Assembly (NCBI GenBank): GCA_041874725.1
Contig: CP097466.1
Location: forward strand, 5,146,001-5,210,000
Origin: Duganella sp. BuS-21
Lineage (GTDB): Bacteria; Pseudomonadota; Gammaproteobacteria; Burkholderiales; Burkholderiaceae_D
DNA: 64,000 bases
Reading direction: 5' to 3'
The position numbers and the translations under genes were made by a program. Positions 18,055 to 26,834 of this stretch are shown here, piece by piece. Under the pieces are notes generated by a model, which saw only the letters and a list, made by a program, of their open reading frames with translations, did not search any database and had not been told where the DNA came from. Within the stretch, counting starts at the first letter, position 1, and each line of letters opens with the position of its first letter.

Positions 18055-18879
18055 CTATTGTAGAGCAAGTTTGCCGCTGAACATCGCCGCCATGGCGGTA
18101 ACGTCGCGGCCGACGCCACGGTAGCCGATGAAACGGCTGGCCTCGTCGAACATCGGTTCGCCGCTCACTTGCAGGTATTGGATCAGGCCTGAGGCGGCGG
18201 TGCGGCTGTAGACGAAGTCCAGGAACGGCTTGCGCTCGGCGATGTTCGCTTCCAGCAGCGCGCGTTCGGCGACGTTCCAGCCGCCGCTGTCCTTGCCGCC
18301 GATGCCCACCATATCGGCCACCGGCCCGGACCAGTTGGTGAGGTTGCCCTCGGCATCCTGTTCCCAGTACCAGTCGGTCGACAGTTCGGCAAAGCGCTGG
18401 AAGCGCGCCTCGCTGGCGCGCAGCTGCGCCGTGCGCTCCAGCACCGTGTGTTCGAGCTGCTGGTTGTGGCGATCGAGCTTGCGGTGCAGCAGCCGCACCT
18501 CCAGCATATTGCGGATGCGGGTTTCAACCTCCACCAGATCGAACGGCTTGCCGATGAAGTCCCTGGCGCCGGCCTGCAGCGCGCGCAGCTTGTGGTTGGG
18601 CTGGGCGGTGATGACCAGCGCCGGCACGTAGCCGTCCGGTTCCACGTCCTTGAGCGCGTCCAGCACGGCAAAACCGTCCATGCCGGGCATCTGCAAATCG
18701 AGCAGGATCAAGTCGTAGTGGTTGCGCTGGTGCAGGCCGCAGACCGTGTACGGATCCATGGTGCAGCTGACGTTGGTGTAGCCGGCTTTTTCCAGCACCT
18801 GCTCCAGCAGCATGACATTGGACTCCTGGTCGTCGACGATCAGGATGGCCGCCTGCAGTAGTTCGGTTGGGGCGATCAC
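18055..18879 (-). CDS. Response regulator with C-terminal PAS domain
   Basis: Residues 10–130 form a receiver domain with the acidic pair DD (16–17) and the phospho-accepting D61 in LILLDLQMPG. A coiled-coil linker (about 135–165) leads to a PAS-like sensor domain (about 165–265, FAELSTDWYWEQD). There is no DNA-binding or catalytic output, so it probably signals through protein contacts, for example as a phosphate sink or relay partner. Its first codon overlaps the stop of the hybrid kinase by four bases (ATGA), making the kinase the obvious phosphodonor. Confidence 0.9.
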   Translation of the reverse strand: MIAPTELLQAAILIVDDQESNVMLLEQVLEKAGYTNVSCTMDPYTVCGLHQRNHYDLILLDLQMPGMDGFAVLDALKDVEPDGYVPALVITAQPNHKLRALQAGARDFIGKPFDLVEVETRIRNMLEVRLLHRKLDRHNQQLEHTVLERTAQLRASEARFQRFAELSTDWYWEQDAEGNLTNWSGPVADMVGIGGKDSGGWNVAERALLEANIAERKPFLDFVYSRTAASGLIQYLQVSGEPMFDEASRFIGYRGVGRDVTAMAAMFSGKLALQ

Positions 18880-20573
18880 GATGGAACTCCTGTGTGCTGC
18901 TCGGCGAACTCCAGCGCCAGGTCCAGCGCGCGCATGAATTCGACGACATTGATCGGTTTGGTCAGATAGCGGAAGAACCCGGCCTCTAGCCCTTTTTCGA
19001 TATCGCGCGGCATGGCGTTGGCCGACAACGCCAGCACCGGAATGGCCGCCATCGACGGATCGTCGCGCAGGATCTTCAGGCAGCCGAAACCGCTCACGCC
19101 CGGCAGGTTGATGTCCATCAGGATCACATCCGGATGATAGGTGCGCGCCAGCTGGATGCCGGTGTGGCCATCGATGGCGGTCAACAGCTTGAGGTCGCTG
19201 CGGCGCAGGATCAACTGCTCCACCAGCGCCAGATTGGCCGGGTTATCTTCGATATATAGCAAGGTCCGCAGCGACGCGGTCTCCGACAGGCCAGGCGACG
19301 CCATGCCGTCGAAGTCGGCCAACTCCAGCACCGGCTCTTCGCTGGCCACCAGCTCGACCCAGAACGTGGTGCCGACGCCGACCGTGCTGTGCACGCCGAT
19401 GGTGCCGCCCATCAGCTCGACCAGCTGCTTGGTCACCACCAGGCCGATGCCGGTGCCCTCCTCGGCGCCATCCTTCTGGCCCAGGCGGTTAAACGGCTGG
19501 AACAGGTTTTCCACCTGTTCCGTCGGCAAGCCCGCGCCGTTGTCGGTCACGCTGATGCGCACCATGCCGGGACGCTCCTCGCCGCACTCCACCATCACCA
19601 TGCCGCCGGGGCGGTTGTACTTGATGGCGTTGGACAGCAGGTTGATCATCACCTGCTTGACGCGCGTGCGGTCCGCATGCACGAAGTATGGCCGGCTCAG
19701 GCTTGGAATGGTCAGGCGGATGCCGCGCTTGTCGGCCTGCGGACCTATCATTGCCTGGCAATCCTTGAGCACTTCCGTCAAGCCCATGGACTCCTGCGAC
19801 ATCAGCACCTTGCCCGATTCAATCATGGCCAGGTCGAGGATCTCGTTAATCAGCTGTAGCAGATACCAGCCGCCCTTCAGAATCTGATCGAGCGAGCGCT
19901 GCTGCGATGGGCCGGGCGGCGGGTTATCCGAGGCCAGCAGCTGCGCGAAGCCCAGCACCGCGTTCAGCGGCGTGCGCAACTCGTGGCTCATGCTGGAGAG
20001 AAAATCGGACTTGGCGTGATTGGCCTTCTCGGCCGCCGCGCGCGCCGCTTCCAGCGCCACATTGGTGTCCTGCAGCGCCAGTTGCTGTTCGCGCAGGCGC
20101 TGGTCCAGCAAGGCTTGTTCCGCCTCCACCTGCTTGCGCGCCGTGTTGTCCGTACCCATCAGCAGGTAGCCGATGACGTTCTCCTGCGCATCGCGCAGCG
20201 CGCTGACCGAGACGATGGCCGGGAAACGGCTGCCGTCCTTGCGGACATAGGTCAGCTCATAAATATCCTCGATACCGCGCGAGGCCTTGAACACCAGCGC
20301 CTCGAAGCCGGGCCGGATGGTCACGCCGGCCTCCTGGCTGAGGGCGGCAGCGCGCGCAATCATTTCCTGCGCATCGGAGATGCCGGCCGGCGTGATCTGG
20401 TTGACCACTTCGGCGGCGCTATAGCCCAGCATGCGCTCGGCGCCGACGTTGAATATCTGGATCACGCCGCGCGTGTCGGTGGCGATGCTGGAGAAGTTGG
20501 CGCTGTTGTGGATAGCCAGTTGCAGCGCGTCCGCCTTCAGTGGCGTACCTTCGGGGATATGGTCGATTTTCAT
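18876..20573 (-). CDS. PAS-domain hybrid sensor histidine kinase/response regulator
   Basis: This 565-residue soluble kinase has a PAS/PAC sensor (about 20–150), a coiled-coil, a HisKA domain with H197 in SMSHELRTPLNAV, a HATPase_c domain (VTDNGAGLP, GTGIGLVVTKQLVELMGG) and a C-terminal receiver domain (about 435–555, phospho-acceptor in VILMDINLPG). It has no membrane segment, so it senses a cytoplasmic cue. It is fused by 4-base overlaps to the upstream Crp-type regulator and the downstream receiver–PAS protein, giving a compact signalling operon. The receiver may pass phosphate to the next gene product. Confidence 0.92.
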   Translation of the reverse strand: MKIDHIPEGTPLKADALQLAIHNSANFSSIATDTRGVIQIFNVGAERMLGYSAAEVVNQITPAGISDAQEMIARAAALSQEAGVTIRPGFEALVFKASRGIEDIYELTYVRKDGSRFPAIVSVSALRDAQENVIGYLLMGTDNTARKQVEAEQALLDQRLREQQLALQDTNVALEAARAAAEKANHAKSDFLSSMSHELRTPLNAVLGFAQLLASDNPPPGPSQQRSLDQILKGGWYLLQLINEILDLAMIESGKVLMSQESMGLTEVLKDCQAMIGPQADKRGIRLTIPSLSRPYFVHADRTRVKQVMINLLSNAIKYNRPGGMVMVECGEERPGMVRISVTDNGAGLPTEQVENLFQPFNRLGQKDGAEEGTGIGLVVTKQLVELMGGTIGVHSTVGVGTTFWVELVASEEPVLELADFDGMASPGLSETASLRTLLYIEDNPANLALVEQLILRRSDLKLLTAIDGHTGIQLARTYHPDVILMDINLPGVSGFGCLKILRDDPSMAAIPVLALSANAMPRDIEKGLEAGFFRYLTKPINVVEFMRALDLALEFAEQHTGVPS

Positions 20574-21298
20574 TTCAGGGCCTGGCGTTGGCGCACGTCC
20601 GACATCAGACGTGCGAATTCATTTTTGACGACGTCGTAGCATTCGCACACGTCCATTTCCAGCCCGGCGCGGTCGAGCACCGAGATGTGGCCGCGTCGGC
20701 AGCTGATATAACCCTGGCTTTGCAGGCGGCCGGCGGCCACGGTCACACCTTCGCGGCGTACACCGAGCATGTTGGAGATCAGTTCCTGGGTCATGGTCAG
20801 CTCGCTGGTCGGCAAGCGGTCCAGCGTTTGCAGCAGCCAGCGGCACAGCTGCTGGTCGAGCGTGTGGTGGCGGTTGCAGATGGCGGTTTGCGACATCTGC
20901 GTGATCAGCGCCTGCGTATAGCGCAGCAGCAGGCGCATCACCGGCCCGGCGCGATTGAACTCGTCCATCAGAATGTGCGACTTCAGGCGGTAGCCGTGAC
21001 CGGCCGTCTGCACCACCGCGCGGCTGGGCGTGGTGTTGCCGCCCATGAACAGCGAGATGCCGAGGATGCCCTCGTTGCCGACGCCGGCGATTTCGGACGA
21101 ACTGCCGTTCTCCAGCACGTAGTGCAGCGAGACGATGGCCGAGGTCGGGAAATAAACGTGATTAAGCTGGCCGCCGGATTCATACAGCACATCGCCGAGG
21201 CGCATCATGATCGGATCGAGATGCGGCGACAAGCGGTCGAACTCGGCATCGAGCAGCGCAGCCAGCAGGTGGTTTTGATTGGGGTCGTTGAGACGCAT
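20570..21298 (-). CDS. Crp/Fnr-family transcriptional regulator
   Basis: The 242-residue protein has an N-terminal cyclic-nucleotide-binding fold (about 15–135: VLYESGGQLNHVYFPTSAIVSL) and a C-terminal Crp-type winged helix (LTMTQELISNMLGVRREGVTVAAGRLQ, about 165–200). It lacks an N-terminal cysteine cluster. Many regulators of this subgroup do not bind cAMP tightly, so the ligand is open. It is first in the operon with the hybrid kinase (ATGA overlap). The ATG at 21298 is used; a TTG nine codons upstream is possible but no good ribosome site supports either. Confidence 0.88.
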   Translation of the reverse strand: MRLNDPNQNHLLAALLDAEFDRLSPHLDPIMMRLGDVLYESGGQLNHVYFPTSAIVSLHYVLENGSSSEIAGVGNEGILGISLFMGGNTTPSRAVVQTAGHGYRLKSHILMDEFNRAGPVMRLLLRYTQALITQMSQTAICNRHHTLDQQLCRWLLQTLDRLPTSELTMTQELISNMLGVRREGVTVAAGRLQSQGYISCRRGHISVLDRAGLEMDVCECYDVVKNEFARLMSDVRQRQALK

Positions 21299-21416
21299 GG
21301 AAACAATCGTTGTTCCAGTCGTCAACTAGGTGTGCGGCAGGGACGGCAAACGATGACCGTGTAGCAGGGTAACACATACTGCCTTCACCCATTGCTAAAT
21401 GCGCGATTGGAGGCTG

Positions 21417-21800
21417 CTACAGCGCGGCGTCGAGCAGCAGTTGCGGCCTTAGCGCGCGCATGCGCAGCTCGCTGAAGTAGCCGCCTGCCTCGGTGTAACG
21501 CAGGTAGTGGCGGCCACACTTCCCGCAGCGCGCGACATGGCTGCGGTTGTAGGGATAGTAGCGCGGCGCGATGGGCGCGTCGTCGCCATCGATGCGGGTG
21601 CCGGCCGGATGCACCTCGGCGAAGGTCGGTTCGGCAAACGGATCCTCGACCAGCGTCGCCACTTCCTCGAACTGATCCAGCTCCAGGCTCAAGGGCATTG
21701 GTTGCCAGGCCAGCAGCGCCGCATCATTGCAGCTACACGGCGCAGCCACCGCCGCCGATGTGTTCGCCAATAGCTTCAAACCCGCAAAATCGATTGCCAT
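21417..21800 (-). CDS. Hypothetical protein with CGKCGRHY motif
   Basis: A 127-residue protein of unknown function. The C-terminal third has RCGKCGRHYLRYTEAGGYF, whose CxxC looks like a half zinc ribbon; a second possible pair, CSC, is near residue 22. The middle is acidic (LDQFEEVATLVEDPFAEP). There is no signal peptide or membrane helix. It is transcribed towards the Crp-type regulator but separated from it by 118 bases and a divergent promoter region. GGATCAGG precedes the ATG. The codon usage and compact motif suggest a real gene. Confidence 0.7.
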   Translation of the reverse strand: MAIDFAGLKLLANTSAAVAAPCSCNDAALLAWQPMPLSLELDQFEEVATLVEDPFAEPTFAEVHPAGTRIDGDDAPIAPRYYPYNRSHVARCGKCGRHYLRYTEAGGYFSELRMRALRPQLLLDAAL

Positions 21801-21960
21801 CCTGATCCACCCTTAAAACGATTTCTGATTCTAATGCAATCCAGATCAAGTCACCTGCAGGCGAACCAGTTGGAAATTGGTCACGAAAGCCCGTATCTCC
21901 CCAATGTGAATGGGGTGCGGACGTCTATTTTGATTGGACGTATACTTTGGCTATGCGCAG

Positions 21961-21987
21961 TCGGAGTCGGAGTCGGAGTCGGAGTCG
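21961..21987 (+). repeat. Tandem hexamer (TCGGAG)4 in a 5' leader
   Basis: Four exact TCGGAG copies plus TCG end 22 bases before the start of the small membrane protein gene. In the frame of that gene the tract would read Arg-Ser repeats if an upstream ATG (21953) were used. A TATACT at 21941–21946 could be a -10 element, which would place the repeat in the transcribed leader. Confidence 0.8.
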
Positions 21988-22009
21988 ATTTTCTGCGAGG
22001 AGGAAAGCC

Positions 22010-22462
22010 ATGAGCTGGGAGATATGGGGGCAGGCGTTCGCCATGTTGAGTGTTGCGGTCACCGTCACGACAACTTTAAGCAAAGTGCTACCTATCATTC
22101 GCGACCGCTATTTTCCGTACAAGCTGGAAGACGACTACACCTTTTATTTCAAGGCCAAAGGCGGCAAGAAGGCAGTCGTTGTGTTGCCACCCGAAATGCC
22201 GGAGGCAAAACAGCAAGACGCCATGCGATGCGCCTACGCGCAACTCGGCCTTCCGCCGCAATCGCATTACCAGGTTCCGATGCCAAGCCATACCGCGAAC
22301 CTATGGGAGCTTCGCCGCCACACCACCAGGTTGTTCAAAGCCGATCATGCGCAAGCCATCGCCATCCCCTCCGAGATCGCGTATGAGCAGCCAGATCTCG
22401 AGTTGGACATCCAGCGCGTGGGCGATGAACTGCGCATCCGGCCACACCAGCCGGTGCAATAA
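22010..22462 (+). CDS. Hypothetical membrane-anchored protein
   Basis: The 150-residue product has one N-terminal hydrophobic segment (about 4–27, WEIWGQAFAMLSVAVTVTT) followed by a soluble domain of mixed composition; no known family was recognised. GAGGAGGAAAG immediately upstream of ATG 22010 is a near-ideal ribosome site, so this start is preferred over ATG 21953, which would add an Arg-Ser repeat peptide. It is monocistronic: a divergent gene lies upstream and a two-way terminator downstream. Confidence 0.7.
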   Translation: MSWEIWGQAFAMLSVAVTVTTTLSKVLPIIRDRYFPYKLEDDYTFYFKAKGGKKAVVVLPPEMPEAKQQDAMRCAYAQLGLPPQSHYQVPMPSHTANLWELRRHTTRLFKADHAQAIAIPSEIAYEQPDLELDIQRVGDELRIRPHQPVQ

Positions 22463-22485
22463 AAAGGGAGCCGCAGCTCCCTTTT
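22462..22485. terminator. Bidirectional terminator between convergent genes
   Basis: AAAAGGGAGC and GCTCCCTTTT pair around a CGCA loop, with A and T runs on both sides. It starts at the stop codon of the membrane protein gene and ends four bases before the stop of the phosphate transporter gene. Confidence 0.85.
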
Positions 22486-22488
22486 GAT

Positions 22489-23502
22489 TTACATGATGTG
22501 GTGTCCGATCCACCAGGCGATCGCGGCCACGAAGGCCGAGGCCGGAATGGTGAAGATCCAGGCCCAGACGATGTTGCCCGCCACGCCCCAGCGCACCGCC
22601 GACATCTTCTGCGCCGAACCGACGCCGACGATGGCGCCGGTGATGGTGTGCGTGGTCGATACCGGCACGCCCAGCGCGGTCGCGGTAAACAGCGTGATGG
22701 CGCCGCCGGTCTCGGCGCAGAAGCCGCCCACCGGTTTGAGCTTGGTGATCTTCTGACCCATGGTCTTGACGATGCGCCAGCCGCCGAACAGCGTGCCGAA
22801 CGAGATCGCCGTGTAGCACGAGACGATCACCCACAGCGGCGGCTCGGCTTCGCCGGCGGTCGAGTAGCCGGCGGCGATCAGCAGCATCCAGATGATGCCG
22901 ATGGTCTTTTGCGCGTCGTTGCCGCCGTGGCCCAGACTATAGGCTGCGGCCGACGCCAGCTGCAGGCGGCGGAACCACTTGTCGACCCGGCGCGGCGTCG
23001 AGCGCACGAAGATCCACGACACCACCAGCATGATCAGCGAGCCGAACACGAAGCCCAGCAGCGGCGACAGGACGATGAACACCACCGTCTTGATCAAACC
23101 GGCCGAGATCAGCGCGCCGGTGCCGCTCTTGGCCACGGCCGCGCCCACCAGGCCGCCGATCAGCGCGTGCGAGGACGAGGACGGAATGCCGTAGTACCAG
23201 GTGAAGATGTTCCAGACGATGGCGCCCACCAGCGCGCCAAAGATCACGTACTGGTCCACCACCCCGGGGTCGATGGTGCCCTTGCCCACCGTGGCGGCCA
23301 CGGTCAGCTGGTGAAACACGAAGATGGCGACGAAGTTGAAGAACGCCGCCATGGCGACGGCGGTCTGCGGCTTCAGCACGCCGGTCGAGACCACTGTGGC
23401 GATCGCGTTGGCGGCATCGTGGAAGCCGTTCATGAAGTCAAATATCAGCGCCAGGAAAATCAACAGGCCCAGCACGTAGATACTGATTTGTAGGGTTTGC
23501 AT
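22489..23502 (-). CDS. pit: Inorganic phosphate transporter, PiT family
   Basis: The 337-residue integral membrane protein has about ten helices and the two PiT signature segments: DFMNGFHDAANAIATVVSTGVL near residues 23–44 and GGNDAQKTIGI/GVPVSTTHTITGAIVG in the second half. PiT proteins co-transport metal-phosphate with H+ or Na+. The gene follows the DUF47 gene by 21 bases; that pairing is common, the DUF47 protein being regarded as a regulator of Pit. No Pho box was recognised upstream. Confidence 0.93.
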   Translation of the reverse strand: MQTLQISIYVLGLLIFLALIFDFMNGFHDAANAIATVVSTGVLKPQTAVAMAAFFNFVAIFVFHQLTVAATVGKGTIDPGVVDQYVIFGALVGAIVWNIFTWYYGIPSSSSHALIGGLVGAAVAKSGTGALISAGLIKTVVFIVLSPLLGFVFGSLIMLVVSWIFVRSTPRRVDKWFRRLQLASAAAYSLGHGGNDAQKTIGIIWMLLIAAGYSTAGEAEPPLWVIVSCYTAISFGTLFGGWRIVKTMGQKITKLKPVGGFCAETGGAITLFTATALGVPVSTTHTITGAIVGVGSAQKMSAVRWGVAGNIVWAWIFTIPASAFVAAIAWWIGHHIM

Positions 23503-23523
23503 GTCAGATCGATCTTTTTATTA

Positions 23524-24150
23524 TCAGGCGTTTTCGACGATGATGCCTTCGATGATGTTGGCCACATCCTCGCAACGGTCGGTCACCGTTTCCAGGATTT
23601 CGTAGATGGCCTTCATCTTGATCAGGTTGCGCACGTCCGGTTCGTCGCGGAACAGTTTGGACATGGCGGCGCGCATCACGTGGTCGGCGTCCGATTCCAG
23701 GCGGTCGATCTCTTCGCAGATGGCGACGATCTGGCGCGAGTTGTCCATATTGTGCAGCAGGGCCACGGCTTCCTTGACCTTCTCGGCGCAGGCCAGCACC
23801 AGTTCGGCCAGGCGTTTGGCTTCCGGCGTGACCGAGTGCAGGTCGTACAGCGACACGGTCTGGGCCGCGTCTTCCAACAGGTCGAGGATGTCGTCCTGGC
23901 GGGTGATCAGCTTATGGATATCGTCGCGGTCGATCGGCGTGATGAAGGTCTTGTGCAGCAGGTCGACGGTCTGGTAGGTGATCTTGTCGGCTTGTTTTTC
24001 GATGCTTTCGATCGCGTGTACGCGATTTTCCAGGTCATCGAAATTGGACATCAGGCCCACCATCTCTTTTGCGCCTTTGACGCACAGATCGGCGTGCTGA
24101 TTAAACAGGTCAAAGAATTTGCCCTCGGTGGGCATCAAGCGTCCAAACAT
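23524..24150 (-). CDS. DUF47 (PhoU-like) phosphate transport regulator
   Basis: The 208-residue, all-helical protein (start MFGRLMPTEGKFFDLFNQH) belongs to the DUF47 family, related in fold to PhoU. Conserved features include the run FDDLENRVHAIESIEKQADKI split over a helix and the acidic metal-binding E/D positions in the helices (for example EEIDRLESDADHVMR). It is taken to modulate the Pit permease encoded next. GGAGAAATT precedes the ATG at 24150. The frame is open further upstream towards dnaB, but the added stretch resembles non-coding sequence. Confidence 0.9.
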   Translation of the reverse strand: MFGRLMPTEGKFFDLFNQHADLCVKGAKEMVGLMSNFDDLENRVHAIESIEKQADKITYQTVDLLHKTFITPIDRDDIHKLITRQDDILDLLEDAAQTVSLYDLHSVTPEAKRLAELVLACAEKVKEAVALLHNMDNSRQIVAICEEIDRLESDADHVMRAAMSKLFRDEPDVRNLIKMKAIYEILETVTDRCEDVANIIEGIIVENA

Positions 24151-24211
24151 AATTTCTCCGTTTATTGATTGCTGCTGAGCGCCGGCGCGGATGGCCCGCC
24201 CGGCGTAAAGA

Positions 24212-25597
24212 TTAGTCGCCCTGGTAGACAGCCAAATTACCAGAGTAGTTGCCAAACTTGGTGTACTGGCCGATCCAGGTCAGGCGCACCGCGCCGATCG
24301 GACCGTTACGCTGCTTACCGATAATGATCTCGGCGGTTCCCTTGTCGGGCGAGTCGGCATTGTAGACCTCGTCGCGATACAGGAAGATGATGACGTCGGC
24401 ATCCTGCTCGATAGCGCCGGATTCGCGCAGGTCGGACATGACGGGACGTTTGTTGGGGCGTTGCTCCAGCGAGCGGTTCAGCTGTGACAGCGCGATCACC
24501 GGGCAGCCCAGCTCCTTGGCCAGGCCCTTCAGCGAGCGCGAGATCTCGGAGATCTCGGCGGCGCGGTTGTCGCCCGCCTTGGACCCCTGCATCAGCTGCA
24601 GGTAGTCGACGATGATCAGGCCGAGCTTGCCGCACTGGCGCGCCAGGCGGCGCGCGCGCGCGCGCATCTCGATCGGGTTCAGCGCCGGGGTTTCGTCGAT
24701 GAACAACTGGGCGTCGTTCATCTTCTGGATGGCGTGCGTCAGGCGCGGCCAATCCTCATCGTTCAAGCGGCCGGTACGCAGGCGGTGCTGGTCGAGCTGG
24801 CCGACCGAACCGAGCATACGCATCGCCAGCTGGGTGCCGCCCATCTCCATCGAGAAGATCGCCACCGGCAAACCGGCTTCGATGGCGACGTTTTCGCCGA
24901 TGTTGACCGAGAATGCCGTCTTGCCCATGGAAGGACGGCCGGCTACGATGACCAGGTCGCCGCCCTGCAGGCCGGAGGTCATGCGGTCCAGGTCGATAAA
25001 GCCGGTCGGCACGCCGGTGATCTCGGATTGGTTGTCGCGCGAATACAGTTCGTCGATGCGTTCGACCACCTGGGTCAAGAGCGGCTGCACCGCCAGCCAG
25101 CCGGCGGCGCCACGGGCGCCCTGCTCGGCAATGGCGAAGATGCGCGACTCGGCTTCGTCCAGGATTTCCTTGGTTTCCTTGCCCTGCGGGCTGAAGGCCT
25201 GGCCGGAAATATCGTCGGCCACGGTGATCAGCTGGCGCAGCACCGAGCGGTCGCGCACGATCTCGGCGTAGCGGCGGATGTTGGCCGCCGACGGCGTGTT
25301 CTGCGCCATCGCGTTCAGGTAGGTCAGGCCGCCGACATCGTCGGCCTTGCCCAGCTGGGTCAGGTTTTCAAACACCGTGATCACGTCGGCCGGCTTGGAC
25401 GCGTTGATCATGCGGACGATCTGTTCGAAGATGATGCGGTGATCGTAGCGGTAAAAGTCTTCCGGCTGCATCATGTCGGCAATGCGGTCGAACGCCGAGT
25501 TATCGCGCAGCAAGCCGCCAATGACGGATTGTTCTGCCTCGATAGAGTGCGGCGGGACGCGGAGCGAGTCGAGTTGCGGGTCGGAGGGGACGTTCAT
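24212..25597 (-). CDS. dnaB: Replicative DNA helicase DnaB
   Basis: The 461-residue protein has the DnaB N-terminal domain (about 15–120, PPHSIEAEQSVIGGLL) and a RecA-like C-terminal ATPase with GRPSMGKTAFS (Walker A), IIVDYLQLM (Walker B) and the SRSLKGLAKELGCPVIALSQLNR segment split over motif H3. It unwinds DNA at the replication fork. It lies 124 bases downstream of rplI, beyond a terminator. A TATAAT ends only seven bases before its ATG and no ribosome site is visible, so the transcript may be leaderless. Confidence 0.97.
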   Translation of the reverse strand: MNVPSDPQLDSLRVPPHSIEAEQSVIGGLLRDNSAFDRIADMMQPEDFYRYDHRIIFEQIVRMINASKPADVITVFENLTQLGKADDVGGLTYLNAMAQNTPSAANIRRYAEIVRDRSVLRQLITVADDISGQAFSPQGKETKEILDEAESRIFAIAEQGARGAAGWLAVQPLLTQVVERIDELYSRDNQSEITGVPTGFIDLDRMTSGLQGGDLVIVAGRPSMGKTAFSVNIGENVAIEAGLPVAIFSMEMGGTQLAMRMLGSVGQLDQHRLRTGRLNDEDWPRLTHAIQKMNDAQLFIDETPALNPIEMRARARRLARQCGKLGLIIVDYLQLMQGSKAGDNRAAEISEISRSLKGLAKELGCPVIALSQLNRSLEQRPNKRPVMSDLRESGAIEQDADVIIFLYRDEVYNADSPDKGTAEIIIGKQRNGPIGAVRLTWIGQYTKFGNYSGNLAVYQGD

Positions 25598-25604
25598 GGC
25601 GCGA

Positions 25605-25635
25605 ATTATACCTGCTTGCCTGAGCCAGATTACAA
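25605..25635 (-). promoter_or_regulatory. dnaB promoter
   Basis: On the minus strand TATAAT occupies 25605–25610, with TTGTAA (25630–25635) 19 bases upstream as the best -35 match. Transcription would be expected to begin at about 25598, one base before the ATG. Confidence 0.5.
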
Positions 25636-25647
25636 GTTTATGACAAG

Positions 25648-25676
25648 AAAAAAGCCGGGGATAAGCCCGGCTTTTT
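25648..25676 (-). terminator. Terminator of the rpsF–priB–rpsR–rplI operon
   Basis: AAAAAGCCGGG and CCCGGCTTTTT form an 11-bp stem around a 6-base loop. Read on the minus strand it ends in a U-run, 46 bases past the rplI stop. Confidence 0.85.
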
Positions 25677-25721
25677 CAAGGGTGTTGCTAAACCAGACAG
25701 GCGTTGCCGCCCGGTCCAGTC

Positions 25722-26174
25722 TTAGGCAGCTTCGCCTACTACAGCAACGGTTACTTCCACCACCACGTCGGTGTGCAGAGCAACGCTTACTGGGAACTCG
25801 CCAGTGGTCTTCAGAGGACCGGTTGGCAGACGTACCGACGCTTTTTCAACGGCGAAACCAGCTTTGCTCAGGGCTTCAGCGATGTCGAAGTTGGTTACCG
25901 AACCGAACAGACGGCCGTCAACACCGGCTTTTTGCGAAACGGTCACGGTCATGCCGTTCAGTTTCTCGCCTTGGGCTTGCGCGGCGGCCAGTTTAGCGGC
26001 AGCAGCTTTTTCCAGTTCAGCGCGCTTGACTTCGAATTCCTCGATGGCAGCTGCGGTAGCGCGGCGGGCCATTTTTTGTGGAATCAGGAAGTTACGTGCG
26101 TAGCCGTCTTTAACTTTAACGACTTCACCCAGGTTGCCCAGATTGACAACTTTTTCCAACAGAATGATTTGCAT
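25722..26174 (-). CDS. rplI: 50S ribosomal protein L9
   Basis: The 150-residue sequence begins [19 protein letters not shown] and has [13 protein letters not shown], the L9 N-domain signature, followed by the long connecting helix (Ala/Glu/Lys-rich, about 45–75) and the C-terminal domain. L9 binds 23S rRNA near the L1 stalk and limits frameshifting. It is last in the rpsF operon, 27 bases after rpsR, with a terminator behind it. Confidence 0.98.
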   Translation of the reverse strand: MQIILLEKVVNLGNLGEVVKVKDGYARNFLIPQKMARRATAAAIEEFEVKRAELEKAAAAKLAAAQAQGEKLNGMTVTVSQKAGVDGRLFGSVTNFDIAEALSKAGFAVEKASVRLPTGPLKTTGEFPVSVALHTDVVVEVTVAVVGEAA

Positions 26175-26201
26175 AGTTCTTCTCCAGTTACTCTGCCGCG
26201 A

Positions 26202-26492
26202 TTAAGCGTTGTGCAGATCGGTGTACGGCAGCAGGGCCAGATAGCGAGCGCGCTTGATGGCGGTGTCAACTTGACGCTGGTAGTGCGCCTTGGTGCCGGT
26301 CAGACGTGCTGGCATGATTTTGCCGTTTTCCTGGACGAAGTCTTTCAGGGTGTCTACGTCTTTGTAGTCCACTTGTTCAACGTTTGCTGCGGTGAAGCGG
26401 CAGAACTTCTTACGCTTGAACAGTGGGTTTTGTTGCTTGCGCTTTTCTTTCAGCTTGAGCTTGTTTTTGTCGAACTTTTTACCGAATGCCAT
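26202..26492 (-). CDS. rpsR: 30S ribosomal protein S18
   Basis: The 96-residue product is basic and contains [18 protein letters not shown] and the S18 core '[19 protein letters not shown]' ending in [12 protein letters not shown]. The N-terminal Lys-rich extension (about 20 residues) is longer than in E. coli S18 (75 residues) but usual for this group. S18 pairs with S6 on the small-subunit platform; rpsF is in the same operon. Confidence 0.98.
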   Translation of the reverse strand: MAFGKKFDKNKLKLKEKRKQQNPLFKRKKFCRFTAANVEQVDYKDVDTLKDFVQENGKIMPARLTGTKAHYQRQVDTAIKRARYLALLPYTDLHNA

Positions 26493-26507
26493 TTTAGGCT
26501 CCTGTAT

Positions 26508-26813
26508 TTAAATTGAGCTGTCTGTGACAGCACTAAAATCAATGATGTGAAACACCAGACTTCTGCTATTGCGGCTTTTCTTGTTGAGGAAACCGGAGAA
26601 CTGGTACAGGCCTCCCAGCGGCGCCTGGCTGAACCGGCTTGAAATCTCGCCTGCGGCAATCGCGGACACTTCAAACTCGGACAAGCGGGCGATGCCTGCC
26701 TCCATCTGCTGCGACCGGTGCTGGAGTACAGCATTCACGATCGGCATACCGGCCGGGGTGTAACGAATTGCATCCCGTTCGGTGATGAGGGCGACAAACT
26801 GGAGCTGGTTCAG
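26508..26813 (-). CDS. priB: Primosomal replication protein N (PriB), apparent CTG start
   Basis: PriB is a single-strand-binding OB-fold protein that helps restart replication with PriA. Reading from CTG at 26813, the frame gives 101 residues: (M)NQLQFVALITERDAIRYTPAG, then VLQHRSQQ, SRFSQAPLGGLYQFSGFLNKKSRNS and VFHIIDF, the normal PriB length and motifs. An in-frame stop lies four codons upstream of the CTG and there is no ATG, GTG or TTG before the internal ATG at 26747, which would remove the first OB strand. AAGGA lies six bases before the CTG. The gene sits between rpsF (21-base gap) and rpsR. Confidence 0.9.
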   Translation of the reverse strand: MNQLQFVALITERDAIRYTPAGMPIVNAVLQHRSQQMEAGIARLSEFEVSAIAAGEISSRFSQAPLGGLYQFSGFLNKKSRNSRSLVFHIIDFSAVTDSSI

Positions 26814-26834
26814 CTCGGTTCCTTCTCAGAACAA

